DNA of 64,000 nt. Origin: Nyssa sinensis. Taxonomy: Eukaryota; Streptophyta; Magnoliopsida; Cornales; Nyssaceae. Location: NCBI GenBank assembly GCA_008638375.1, contig CM018043.1, positions 59,153,510 through 59,217,509 on the forward strand, given 5' to 3'. A program made the position numbers and the translations under genes. Below, one piece after another: positions 24,599 through 36,800 of the stretch. The notes beneath the pieces are model-generated. The model did no database searches. It saw only the letters and a list, made by a program, of their open reading frames with translations, and was not told the DNA's origin. The first letter of the stretch is position 1, and each line of letters begins with the position of its first letter.

Positions 24599-27500
24599 AC
24601 ATTTTTCAGTATTCCTTGATTTGAAGTATTGGTTAATAAAGAATACTTTTACCTTTGTCTTAAAATAGTACACTTTGTTAAAGTTTCAATCCTGGATTGT
24701 AGTAAACTACTCTGTTGGTTTTGATTGATATTAAGCCACTGCCCCCCCTCCATTAATTAGCTCCTTATCTATGTAAATTGGCTTTTTATCCCAATTCCAT
24801 AAAAGATTACTTAACCATGATAATGTTCCACGTGTCCAATTTTTCATTTCAACAAGGTATATTTTTACTATTAATGATTATGTGTTCCCTATACCATACT
24901 TTTCCATTCCTATAGATACAACTGAACATGGTTAAAAGAAACAACTAAATAGATTAAAAATAAATATTTACTCTATTCAACTTTTGATTTTTAAAAAGTG
25001 CCTCCTTCAATATGCTGGCAATTCAAATGGTTCTAAGAAATAATTTCTCTCCTATAATATAACCAATTTTTTGAAACATATAACGTTGCAAAAAAGAGAG
25101 AGAGAAAAAGAAGGTGTTTTCTGAAGTGATCATTTAATTACATGGATCCACACAATCACATCTTCAATGTTTTTAAACTTCAAGCTACAACAAAACAAAA
25201 TTATTTATATTTTCATCTAAGTATAAATGTCCAATTAGTTCAAGATATAATATATTTTTCAAAAACTAGTCTCGGATCTTTGCCTTTTTCTTGATAATAA
25301 CATCCTCTTCTTGCCATGATCTTCCTTTGTCAAAGAGGAATGCATTGATCAGTATCATGCGCATGTTCCTTACATCTGTCAAAGAAAAATTTGTCTTCAA
25401 AGGTTGATTGAATGTTATCTGCTTCATTATGTAGCACAACACAATCCCACAGTCAAGTTTGCCATAAGAATTAAATATTAGTAACCATTTTCTTAGAATG
25501 GGTTCTTGTGTTTTTTAATGTGTTAGTATTACTTACGATCCACTCCTTTGCTGCGGTCAATCTCTAACTTGTGTCAACTTAGTTTCCAAATCTTGAGTAG
25601 ATATTGCGAGTTCATGAAATGTCAAATTTCCAATACCTTCATTGATGAAAATTTTCACATAAAGTTTCTGCAATAAAATGAAGGTTATAGTAGGTAGGTT
25701 CAATTTGGGGTAAGAATGGTATCACAAAAGTAAGTTTTTTTTTTTATTTTTTTTTTGTGTATATAATAACCAAAGAACTTTTTTTTTGAGTTTGGAGTAA
25801 GGTAGATTTTTACCATCTCTAGTGCATCCGACATGTAGTGGTCAATATATTGTATCCTCTCTTGGCCTTAGTGAATTCTAGAACTTCCATCACCTTCATT
25901 TGTATCAAAAATCACCAATGTCCAATTATTTGAGCTTGTGCTGTGGGGTGGGAGTGTAGATAGTGGTACTTATTCGGTGCTTCTCTGAGGTTACTGTCCA
26001 CGTATTTAGCCCGTGGTCCATCATTATTTTGCCTAATTATATTTTGTCTCAAGCACATACAACGGGTGAGTTAATATGAAGTTAATAATATCAAAGGTAA
26101 ATGAATTTGTGTCTTACGAGGTAGTGACAACTGAAAAAAATGACATGTTATGGCCGCCGGACTGCCCGATTTCTATCAAATCATCTCGTGTTCTTATTAA
26201 AATGTTTGCGTAATTGTCAATGGCCTGTAAAAAAAATTGTCTTCCTTATTTCTAACCAACACAAGATATATTTCAAAACAATTTAATATATCAACATTGA
26301 TGAAGTCAACCAAAAGGGTCCAAATGTTAGACTAAATGTTAATACTTCCAAGATATCATTGTTCGGACATACTCACACTTCTTGATGTGTCTCTCTCCCC
26401 CAAGCAACTTCAATATGTCCTCCATCCTATCGTTTGTACAGACCATTAGCGCTATAAATTGTTTGAAAGTAATGAAGAGCAAATTAATATTAGAATAGTT
26501 GTACTTATCACGTTATGTAAAATATTATTCGGAGATGTTTAACTTACTTAATTCCCCTGAGCTCGAACATTCTCTTATTGATTTTTGCTTCATTGTGCTT
26601 TATAAGTTTCGTGATCACAGATCTTTTTAGGTGCCTCTTGAATTATCCGTGTACGAATCTTTGTTGGTTCTTCTTTTGCTTGCTTGGCCATGCATTTTTT
26701 TTACCCTTTGGGCCATCTTCAATGTGTATCAAATTTTGATCATCAACACCTCTCAATTTATGTTCCTCCTACACTCTAGTGGACATCATTCTTCTTTTTT
26801 TTTCCTAGGTCTGTGACCGTTTGATTTTCAAAGTTGTAATATTCATTTCTCCCTATCTTTTGTGGATATTTTAGGGCTTGTTTTCTTCGTACTCATAGTT
26901 TGCCAACTTATGTTTTTTCTTTCTTTACCTTTAATCCTTTTCACATAAGATTGCGTTTTCATTCCAATCAACCCATATTTTCCTTCTGTTGCTGCACATT
27001 CTGTTATGTGACTTGGTGTGTTGTTATTTCTTTGATATGTTCACGTAGCGACCCTTTCTAATCTTTTAATCATTCCACATTTATTGTCAGGCTATGAATT
27101 CTAGCATCTTTATCATCCATTTCCTTCTAAACAACTTTAGATTGTTATGAGTTTATGTTTTTCAACTTGCGAATCAGGTCTTTTGCTACCACTAACTTAT
27201 TAGTATAATGAAGATTCGTTTTGAGATTTTGGGTGATGGAATGAACCACGTGTTCCTCCAATTCCATGAATTTATCAAGTTTCTCGTTGCAATCCTTCAT
27301 TAGCTCAATGTTCTCTTGCTTTTGTTGTTGATAGTCTCTTTCAGAATCATCCATTTGCTTCTTTAAGTCCTCATGCTTCCCTAGCTGCATTATTAAATAT
27401 TTTGAGCTTTTGTTTTGAGTCTTCATATTACGGATCTGACATCGCATCTCATCTTTATCCTCCAAGTCACAAAATCTTTGTTGTTTATGCAATTCATCTC

Positions 27501-28718
27501 TTTCTTCAAAAAACACAATATCAATTGTTCCTTCCCATTTTTGATGCTCATTATCTTCAAGTGGTAATGTAATCAACGGTGATTGAATCCCGCTGCCATC
27601 TACCTCAAGCAGTCTCCCAAATACATCCTCTCTTGTATGCCATACTTGTCTATGAAATCCTTGTTTTAAAATTGGAGTTTCCTGGACTGTTTCCTCGAAG
27701 TCATGTTCTTTGTCAACACCACACTCATCATTTAATCCTTGATGATATTCACCTTCGAAAAATATTACATCATAGCTTGCTTCATGGTCTTGTTTTTCTT
27801 GGTCAGCTGTGAAACACCTTTGTGCAACATCTTCATGTTTTGAATTGCACTCTTCTTTATCATATTTCAAATCTTCGATTTGTGCTTGTGTTTTATTCAA
27901 CTCCACGCTATTGACCTTCACAAATCAATATTTGTATTTATTAGACTCCAAATAGTTTTATTCAAAGTCTATTTTTCAATTTCTTCATGTAAAACAGTCT
28001 ATCACATTTTCAATATTTATACAAGAGTAAATTTTTACCAAATGACAAAATGATTACTTATTTGCATTTTGATTTTATTGAAGTTCATACCTGATCTATT
28101 CCAAGTTCTGGCAATTTTTTTGTGCTCAAAATCTTCTGCAATGCATGTAGATCCCACTTCAAACATCTTGGAATGGCTTTCTTTGGTGATGAGTGCAAAA
28201 TTGTTGTATGTTCACACAACCAATACTGCAACAAAAGACAAAAGTGTCCCAAAAATATGTAATACATGTTTATTAGTGTAGAGTTTAGTATTATGCTCAT
28301 TTAATATGCTTGGATATGTCACTTACCAATACCAATATAACACACCGCGTCACTTTCCACGGACTTTGGTAATCTTTCTAAAGACACCATAGGTTGATTT
28401 ATTATGCATGCAACCTAGTTATATTTCTTGTTTTGCTCAAGGCCCTCTATGTATCGTATGAATCCTTAGCTTATAGGAAGTCCGGATGTTGAGAAGAACA
28501 GAGCGAGATAAACCTACAAGCATAGAAGTCGGGCAACATCTTATTTGTCTGTCTTTTTATTTTTGTCTTTTATTGCTTTTAGTATCTGTTTCTTAATGTC
28601 CTTCCCTACCAACTTGTCTGATTTCCCAAAATGTCGGTTCACGAATGGACTATTTAGCTTGTTTCCATACAATAGAGTCATTGGCTCTTTGCTATACTCA
28701 ATCCCAAATATAAACTTA

Positions 28719-29194
28719 CACTATGTTTCGATGGAAGGAATTGAAAAGAAAGGGAAGGGAAGGAGAAGGAAGGAAAGCTTATATCATGTTTGTTTTAAAA
28801 ATTAAGAAGGAAAGGGAGGGAGAGCTTAACTCTTATTTTAGTAATTTTGTTATCCCTCCAAAAGTGGGCGGAAACAGAGGGAAAAGAAAGAAAGATTTAA
28901 TGAATTTTTAATAATACCAATATTACCCTTAAAATTGTAAAAGTTAAAATAAAAATGACACCTCTATCTTAAGGCATCTAAAGGGTATAATAATAAAATA
29001 ATATCAAATTCTTTCCTTTCCTTTCTCTGCTTTATCATTCCTAAATAAGATGAAAAGATTATATTAGTCTTTCCTTTCATTAGTTATCCAAACATAAAGG
29101 AGGGATTACTCTCTCCTCTCCTCTCCTTTCTTTTCCCTCATAACTAATACTCTCATTTCCTTTTACTTTTCCTCCTACTTATCCAAACGAATTG
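28719..29194. mobile_element. Tourist-like MITE (476 bp) inside the Ulp1-like gene, TTA target duplication
   Basis: TTA flanks both ends (28716-28718 and 29195-29197). The left end reads CACTATGTTTCGATGG; the complement of the right end reads CAATTCGTTTGGATAA. Left-side purine blocks (AAGGGAAGGGAAGGAG) pair with right-side pyrimidine blocks (CTCTCCTCTCCTTTC). A 3-bp TTA duplication is typical of PIF/Harbinger elements. It splits a codon of the DUF1985-like reading frame: omitting the element and one TTA keeps the host frame continuous across the junction. Confidence 0.7.
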
Positions 29195-29617
29195 TTAATG
29201 TCTGAATCATTGACATTCCCAAATATGCTTGAGAGCTTGAATGTTCTTGTGTCGGGGCTATACTGTCTTAATATTTGCAGCACTGTCTTATCAAATTTAC
29301 AGATCTTCGCAATGTCGACCTTCTTTAATATAATTTACCTAAATTGTTTCCAAAATGGGGTCTTCTTCAAAGCTCTCTCATGTCCCTTGTCAATTTTAAG
29401 CTCACTGACCATCCTCACAATTGAAGTTAGATTTGATCTAAAATGTGGATCGTTGCCATGCCCCCCATCGTTATGTTTTTGTCGACTTCATCATGATTCT
29501 TCTTTTTAGCATTCTTCCTTTTGCTCCTATTACCTGCATTCGCAATATCATAACACTATATTAGTTGATAGGCATTAGAACATCAATGGTTTTTTTTTAA
29601 GTTAATCAGTGTAATAA

Positions 29618-30505
29618 AATTACCTAAAACAAACATAAATGTCAAGCAAAACAGTTATACTTCCCTAAAATTAAATTTTTACCTTGACTTAAAAAATTTC
29701 CCATTGAAATAATAATCCAAATAACCTAAAACAAACGTACATGTCAAGAAAAACAATTATAGTTCACTAAAGTATATTTTTACCTTGACTTCAAAATTTT
29801 GACATTGAAATAATAATCCAAATAATAGCATTGTAATTAAATAATATAATAAAAAAGTAAATATTTTCCATGGACTTTTAGTATAAATATTTTTTTTCAT
29901 CCTTTCGTGACCCACAATTTTTTAGGGAGTGAATGCTAACCCTATCCAAACAGATCAATCATACATATTTTACCCACATTATAGAAATGTAAATTTTTAC
30001 CTTCTTAAACCAAAAAGTGAATGTTTACCTTATCAAAACATTATCAGTCATACATATTTACCCACATCCTAGAATTTGTAAATTTTTACCTTCTGTTAAC
30101 ACAATAAATTGAATTCAAGTTCTTTTTACAAAACTATGAAAATTTTTACCTTTTTAAACCAAAAAGTGAATGTTTACCTTACCAAAACATATCAGCCATA
30201 TATATTTACCCACATTGTAGAATTTGTAATTTGTTACCTTCTGTTAACACAATACTTGGATTCAACCTTTTTTAACAAAACTATTAAAAGAAAAATAAAA
30301 GCAAAAGGTAAAATTTTATCCTAACTCAACCTCCTGTTCACTTAACAAAATAAACATTTTATTTTCCCCTTCCCTATTTTAAATCTTTTTGTTACCAAGA
30401 GAAATTTTACCCTAATTCAAAACATGTAATTTTTCTTACATTCTAACATTTTTGTTTCGTTCGGCCATCCACTGATTCAATTACTTTCAAAGGTAAACTT
30501 TTACC
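29618..30505. repeat. Subterminal repeat array of the MULE: GTAAATTTTTACC motif in tandem blocks
   Basis: Two diverged copies of a roughly 100-bp block (CCTAAAACAAAC…TTTTTACCTTGACTT) at about 29618 and 29725 are followed by two copies of a roughly 150-bp block (AAACCAAAAAGTGAATG…TTACCTTCTGTTAACACAAT) at about 29995 and 30145. Each block carries the near-palindromic GTAAATTTTTACC motif or a variant. Clear cases lie near 29675, 29775, 29990, 30079, 30140 and 30493. The array lies between first-exon-like sequence and the DUF1985-like exon of the minus-strand gene. Confidence 0.75.
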
Positions 30506-30780
30506 CTATTTACGCTTCATTACAGGAATAATATTCTTCCATTTACGAGCTTATACTAAAACTTAGTTCTTATTGACTTCGATTCTTACAATAATGGCCA
30601 CAAAAACAAAAATGTAAACAATCTATACTTACTTTGGCCACCCATTGACGCTATTTTTTTGAATTACGAAGTCTGTTTCATCTCCGTTGTTGCTTGAATC
30701 CTTCTCTAAAACCCTAATCTACTAGAAGATTTTGTAATCGTCCCTTGGACGGTTGAACCATAGTGAAAATTCATATTTTT

Positions 30781-31072
30781 TGAGTGACACATGCTTTAAT
30801 TTTGTTTTTTCACTCTATAAAATAGGAAATCCCATAAATCTTGCCATTTTTTTTTTTTAATTTTGAAATCAAATTATGTTGCGTCTTTTAAGAAAATGTT
30901 CCGATATATACAAGTGCAACATTTTGGTAATCTCTATAAGGATTTTTTGGTCTAAAGAATAAAATGTGGAGTTGCTTCTATAGTAGTAAAATACTTGGAC
31001 TAGAGGACAATTTTTCACTTTCATTTGTCCTAATGGCTAAATGACTCTTTTTTACTTTATTATGGTAATGGT
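30781..31072. other. AT-rich spacer, nothing recognised
   Basis: A T-run lies near 30848 and there is no open frame of note. Confidence 0.6.
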
Positions 31073-31080
31073 GATAGTTG

Positions 31081-31546
31081 TAGGCTTGTAAATGAATTGG
31101 ATATGAACCAGATCAGGAATGAATTCAAATTTGATTCATTAAGAAAAATATTCGATCTGATAATTCGATGGATTAATTATTGATTGGTCTAAATCTGAAT
31201 TTGTTAACTATCAAATATCTGACTAGATAATCCGATTTGATTTGATAATGGAATTCAACAAAGAAGACTCAAATATTATAAAATTTTCTAACCTTGGAAA
31301 CAATATATATGTATATTTTACGAAGTTCAACAAAGAAGGCACAATCCAACCTTAAAAAATCTATTATATATTACCTATTATATTATTTAGATTTTACATT
31401 ATATATATGTATTGGATTTATTTTTTAACAATCAAATCATGTAAATTCGTATTCGATCGTTTAACAAATATTCTTATTAGATCTAGATTGGATTCCGAAT
31501 CAAGAAAATGTAATTCATATCCACATTTGATTCATTGACAAGCCTA
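31081..31546. mobile_element. MITE-like element (466 bp), possible hAT, imperfect 8-bp flanks
   Basis: The left end TAGGCTTGTAAATGAAT…GGATATGAA matches the complement of the right end, TAGGCTTGTCAATGAAT…GGATATGAA. The flanks GATAGTTG (31073-31080) and GATAATAG (31547-31554) agree at six of eight bases, which would suit an old hAT duplication. The interior is filled with GATTTGATTCGAT-like words and has no reading frame. Confidence 0.55.
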
Positions 31547-31720
31547 GATAATAGAGCTTGAATTGAATAGTGTTGGACAAAGTTTATACTTATTCTAAAA
31601 GTTAGAATAATGCAATTTTTCAATTAATGTTAAACCCTGATAAAACTTTTTGAAAAATATCAATCTTAGACCAAAAGTATAGTCAAAACCTAATTATGTT
31701 TATGTTGGTCAATTATAGTC

Positions 31721-32216
31721 AATTCTCTTATAATTAATAGACATGCGAGATAGAAAATTTATTAATTATTAATTTTTTTATATACTTTTATTAATAAAAA
31801 AATATTCATACATGTAAATAAATCTCGACACAAAAGATACCTTATAGGTATTTTTTTAATGACATTTTAATATTTCATAAAAAATATATATAATGTTTAA
31901 ATTAAGGTGTACAAAAATTCTTAATCTCCTTTTGAACTAAAAAAATATTTCCTACTCTGACTCATGTTTTCTCAGTTATATACTTTTGATTTTAATTAAA
32001 GTAAAATTTACAAATATAATTATTAAGATATATCATAAATGAGATGTATGACTATTTTATATTTCTAATAATTAGTATTATAAATAATTTTAAACAAAAA
32101 TATGAATTATTAAGTAATTAAATTATTTATTATTTATCATATAATAAAGTCAATTTTTTAAAAGTTATTAATTATTTGAGATAATTAATTTATTAAATAA
32201 TAATTATAAGAGAGTT
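31721..32216. mobile_element. MITE-like element, family A copy 1
   Basis: It starts AATTCTCTTATAATTAATAG and ends, in complement, AACTCTCTTATAATTATT. The interior is AT-rich with ATTAATTATT runs. The arm text (TAATAGACAT, GAGAT, GAAAATTTATTAATTATT, CATGTAAATAA) recurs in the complement of 35690-35772. No target duplication was confirmed. Confidence 0.5.
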
Positions 32217-32529
32217 ACATGTATACGAAATACATATAGACTGTGTTTGGATGGGTGATTTTACCGTCCGTTTGATCATTAATGAATTTTTGAGATAAGT
32301 GACTGTTTGTTTGAGATTTTTAAAATTTTTATTTGAATATTTTTAAAATTAAAATAGATATTTTTTAAAATTATCAATAAATAACTTTTTTTCAAAACGT
32401 TGTTTTCCTTTTCTGCCCATCCAATCGATCACAGAGAAAGTTTTGTACAAAAAAAGAATGAATGTGCAAGTCTAAACGCAGGCGGACGCGCGCAATCTGA
32501 TCAGTAAGATACAATTAATGAGATGTTTG

Positions 32530-32704
32530 GTTTTAGGGCATTAGCGGCAGCTAAAAAGGGTTTTCCTTTTCGTTTTCTTTCCCCAAACCCTGAAAAGTGC
32601 AAACCATCGTTCTCCGATTAGCCGCACTTCGTCTTCTCGATCAGCCACAGCTACATCAGCCGCAACTCCCAGTCCCAGTACCAGCACCAGCACCAGCATA
32701 CCGG
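32530..32704 (+). promoter_or_regulatory. Probable 5' UTR exon of LSM6
   Basis: A C-rich, ACCAGCACCAGC-containing segment that differs in composition from its surroundings ends in CCGG followed by GTATCTCT (donor GT at 32705). The matching acceptor would be TTTCATCAG ending at 33786, which leaves 31 untranslated bases before the ATG at 33818. Start and exact end are inferred from composition and splice signals; transcript data would be needed to fix them. Confidence 0.45.
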
Positions 32705-33817
32705 GTATCTCTGATCCTCTCTCTCTTTCGAATTTTCCTTCTCTCTCCCCTTTGCGACTTTCTGTTAAGATATATTTATTTCTTCAATAAATCTCATTTT
32801 TTTTGGTGATTGCTGCCACAGTCATCTAGTTCAATTCTCTGATGAACACGTCGCCCCATCAATCTTCTTCACACATTTTTATCAAAATAAAAAACTTCTT
32901 CGCACATATATGTTGTATTTATACATATTGCTTTATGGATAGGAGGATTTTATAGGCTGTTGTGAACTGAAAAAATTATGGGATTATTTGCTTTAACTTA
33001 GGGTTTTAATTCTCACAACTCTTTATGGAATTGTACGATCCAATTCAAAATAGTTGATGAATTAAAGAACTTTTCTTGTAATTGATTTCTGCAGTGACCT
33101 CATTGTGTTATTAAGCGAAATTCTATATGTTATGATGCAGCATTGGGATCGGCATGTCCGGTTCATACCCATTTTGTTTGTCTCCGCCGAAGGCAATTGG
33201 ATATAGAAAACTATATAGTGATAAATAACATTTCTTTAATAATTATTTGTACTTCCTTGACTTTTTTTTTTTAAGGTAAGTGTACTTCCTTCACTTTCCA
33301 TGAAGGAGATAATGTATTCGACAGCCATTAGGTAGACAAACTGAAAGTGATGCATTCAACTTGTCAAGGATGAACAAATGTAGACTATTATAGACAGATT
33401 GAAGTTTTTAAGGGCATTAATGTTTGAAATTGCCAAAGTGGTTTGACTGATAGTGAATGAAATTGAGACAGCTGTGCTTGGTCCCAATAAACCTTTGTTG
33501 GGTTGAGCAATACTTGGATTACAAAATAGAATGTATATTCCTGGATTTTGCCTAGTTATGTAATATATTGGCTTATCTAGAGGAGTTCTTTTCTTTACTT
33601 CCGCTGTTGATTCAACCCTTTGTCATTGATTCACATGCCCTTGTTTTGCTCAGCTTGTTTTGTAACAAGATTGCAAAAGCATATCGTTATTTAATTGTGT
33701 GCTTCTTAGTACTTGGAGTTTCAGCTTCTTTGAGTTTGGATTAGTCTCATCAAATGAATATATCCTGATTGATATTCTTTCATCAGCTGAAGGATTTGTA
33801 AAGTTAGGACAGGAGAT

Positions 33818-36800
33818 ATGAGTGGAGCAGGAGAGAAGGGGTCAACGACCACAAAAACTCCAGCAGATTTTCTCAAATCAATCCGCGGGCGGCCCGTTGT
33901 TGTCAAATTGAATTCAGGCGTTGATTATCGAGGTCACTCACTCTAAATCCTTGGTTTATTTGTATTTTATTCTAATTGTTTGTTTCTCTTTCTTGTTACA
34001 CTTTTCTGAATGTGAGGGTACGTGTTCATAGTGAAAATACTGCATCACAATCATGTTTAGGATTGGAAGTTCAATGTAAGAAATATATCCTAGTTAACAA
34101 ATCCTCTTTGTTCTAAATAATGCATATGGGGCCTTTTTTTTACTTTGAATCTTTACTTTCATTGCCAAATCTCAAGAGTTGATAGGTTTCGCTCATACTC
34201 TAGAAGCAAGGTATTATCAGTGTGAATTGTGAAATGCTCTAAAGTTTAGGCTAAGGCTAAGATTGCATGATAAAGACACTACCTAGTTTAAGAAACTAAA
34301 AACTTGAAAAATAAAGGAGAGAAGAGAGAGACTAAGAAAGCCGAGGCAATCATACTTGGGACCCTTAGTCCTTCACTATAAGATAGGATGCACTTAGTGC
34401 ATGGTAGCTATTGGCTTCAAGGGATTTCTTAATTCCATCCTTCAGGAATGCCATCAGTTCTTTATATGACCCATTTTAAGAAATATGCTTATAAAAAAAA
34501 CACAACACGGAAAAAAAGAAAAAGACTTCAAAGCCAAGTCAAGGAAACTATATAACTAACTTACAAGCCCACTTATGTCCAACCTGAGAGGCTACTAACA
34601 TTGAAAAAGCATCTTTAAAATATCCAACCCTTGCATAATTATTTACAAAAAAAGACTCCCCCAAACACCCCCCCCCTTTCCAAAAAAATAAAAAAACCCC
34701 ACACACTCTCTCTTACAAACTCCAATGCCAAATTGATATAGGATAATGCTAGGATACCAAGATCATACCATCTACTAGTGAGCTAAAGTTTGGAAAAGCT
34801 TCTTGGCTTACGTTTTAAAGGTAAAAAAGACTACCAGCTTTCTAGATATAAAGATCTAGAGTTGGTTCAATGCATTAAAGGTGAAAGACACCTAAGGCAT
34901 TAAGGACATAGTGATATACATTGTCCGAAAATTATGGCGACAAAAAACGCTAGCGTGAATGAAATAAAGTGCTTACTTATAAAAATAATTATAAAGTATA
35001 TTAGACATTGAAGTTAATTTATTCAAAGTTAAACAATATCTTATATAATAATTTTTATGTAACACTAAAGGGTTTAAACTTTAAACTAAAATATACATAT
35101 AATGTATTTAAATTTTGAAGTAACGAGACCATTCTAAATTTTTTCTTCCTTCTCTACTTTTATATTGTGTAAATAAGGTTTAAATAAAAATACCCTTAGT
35201 ACTTGAAATAACAAGACAACATACTGGGACTCTCTTATAATTAATATTCAATAAGATAATAATCTCTAATAATTAATAAATTTCTATGATCCAACTTGGT
35301 TTTATGGTGGATGATTAATAATTCTAATATCTAATAATTATTACTTTTTTCGAAAAAATTCTTTATAATATTAATTATTAGAGAGATACAAATAATTATA
35401 TATGTACTTATATATATATATATTACATTTATGACATATATTGTAAATTATAATTATTAATTTAACATAATTGAATTCAAAAGTATTATAAGTGAGAAAA
35501 ATTATGACATCAGAAACCACACTTACTTTACTTGAAAAGGACATTTGAGTTTTTTTTATGCCTTAAGTTGAGTATTAAATATAATTTTCATAAAAAATTA
35601 AAATGAAATTGAAAAGTTGGATATAAAGTCTTATTTTTGTACTGAAAATTATTTACATGTAAGAAACATTTATTGGTTAATAAAAGTACGAGAAAATATA
35701 ATAATTAATAATTTCAATAATTAATAAATTTTCAATCTCCTATGTCTATTAATTATAGACATTATAAGAGTGTCGACTGGACATGAAAACATACAAGTAA
35801 AATAAGTTTTAGTTAATATGACTCTACCTCAATGCTTTTCACATTTCGCCTTAGTTGGAGTGATTGCTTGGGTGACACATCATTAAATTTGCCTCATTAG
35901 AAACTAAGTAGAATGGACACGGGACATGGATACGACATGACACGCAAACATGACATTTCTCAAAAGAGTAGGACACGAATACGTCACGGACATGTTCAAT
36001 ATATATAGTGTCTATGCTTCATTGGTTAGAATTGTGTTGAGGCTCTACACTTTATTTTTAAAGCTGCAATCAACATCTTGTGCATGTCACTATGATTAAA
36101 GTATAAACAATGTGATCGCTTCATTAAAGTCACCTCGTCTAAAGTGTGACAAGCCACTTCACCGCAGTTTCAAAGTTGCAATCAACATCTTGTGCACATC
36201 ACTCTGATTCTAGCATGAGCAAACAAGTTTCTTGAAGTGTCCCCCCACCCCTACAACTAGAAATAATTAAACAATTTGAAGATAAAGAAAGAGTAGAGAG
36301 AACCTAGTTATTAGGGCTCTCTCTCTCTAGCATTTCTTCTAAAAAAACATGAAAATGATTTTTTTTTGGAATTTCAATTTGCTCTAGCATGCGTGGAGCA
36401 AAGTTCTTGTCTCTGAAAAGAGAAGTAGTATTGTGGACGACCTTGATGCCGTGGAAGTTAGTTGGGTCAGAGGTGTGAGTTGTGTGGTGAGTGCAACTTG
36501 TGTGTTAGGTGCCAAGTGGATCCTCAGAGTCAAGTGATAGGGAGAAAGTAAGGCGATCTAGAACCCGAATGAGAGATTCCCGAGAGATTGTGGCTAGACT
36601 TGGGATGTTCCACGAGATTCCTAGTACGGGAAGTCCAACTTGGACAAGATTCCCTATACAAGGTATGGATGTGATACATGATTCTCGAGAGTCAACTCTC
36701 TCAAGTGGTTGATGAGAATTTATTACTTCTTTACTGTGGTGGTTGAGAGGTATTTATAGTGGTCAATCACGTGCCAATCCCGAGGCCCCACATGAGTGCC

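Larger units (their letters stand above)
25265..30720 (-). pseudogene. Ulp1-like SUMO protease gene of the MULE (DUF1985 plus C48 peptidase), interrupted
   Basis: Read right to left. A possible first exon (about 30690-30622) has a GTAAGTATAG donor. The DUF1985-like part runs from about 29455 to 29197 (RALKKTPFWKQF, then a stop, then FDKTVLQILRQYSPDTRTF), is interrupted by a MITE, and resumes at 28715 (FIFGIEYSKEPMTLLYGNK). 28230-28105 reads YWLCEHTT…IPRCLKWDLHAL. 27921-27145 is an open 258-codon acidic, Gln/Glu/Lys-rich segment predicted to be coiled coil. The peptidase part has NNWTLVIFDTNEG (about 25905-25870) and, near the end, LDCGIVLCYIMKQI, with the catalytic-type Cys codon at 25451-25449. 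The His expected before WTL reads Asn. The gene stops at about 25265. Internal stops and the MITE make it defective. Confidence 0.72.
21890..30780. mobile_element. Mutator-like element (MULE) with transposase and Ulp1-like genes, decayed
   Basis: A MULE transposase gene on the plus strand (22575-24598) and a Ulp1-protease-like gene on the minus strand (30720-25265) face each other tail to tail, about 670 bp apart. Plant MULEs that carry a Ulp1-like (C48 peptidase) gene are known as Kaonashi or KI-MULEs. The outer parts share a GTAAATTTTTACC motif: three copies on the left (21930-22310) and about eleven on the right (29670-30505). I could not identify long terminal inverted repeats or a 9-11 bp target duplication, so both edges are approximate. 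The left edge abuts gypsy-LTR-like sequence. Confidence 0.7.
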
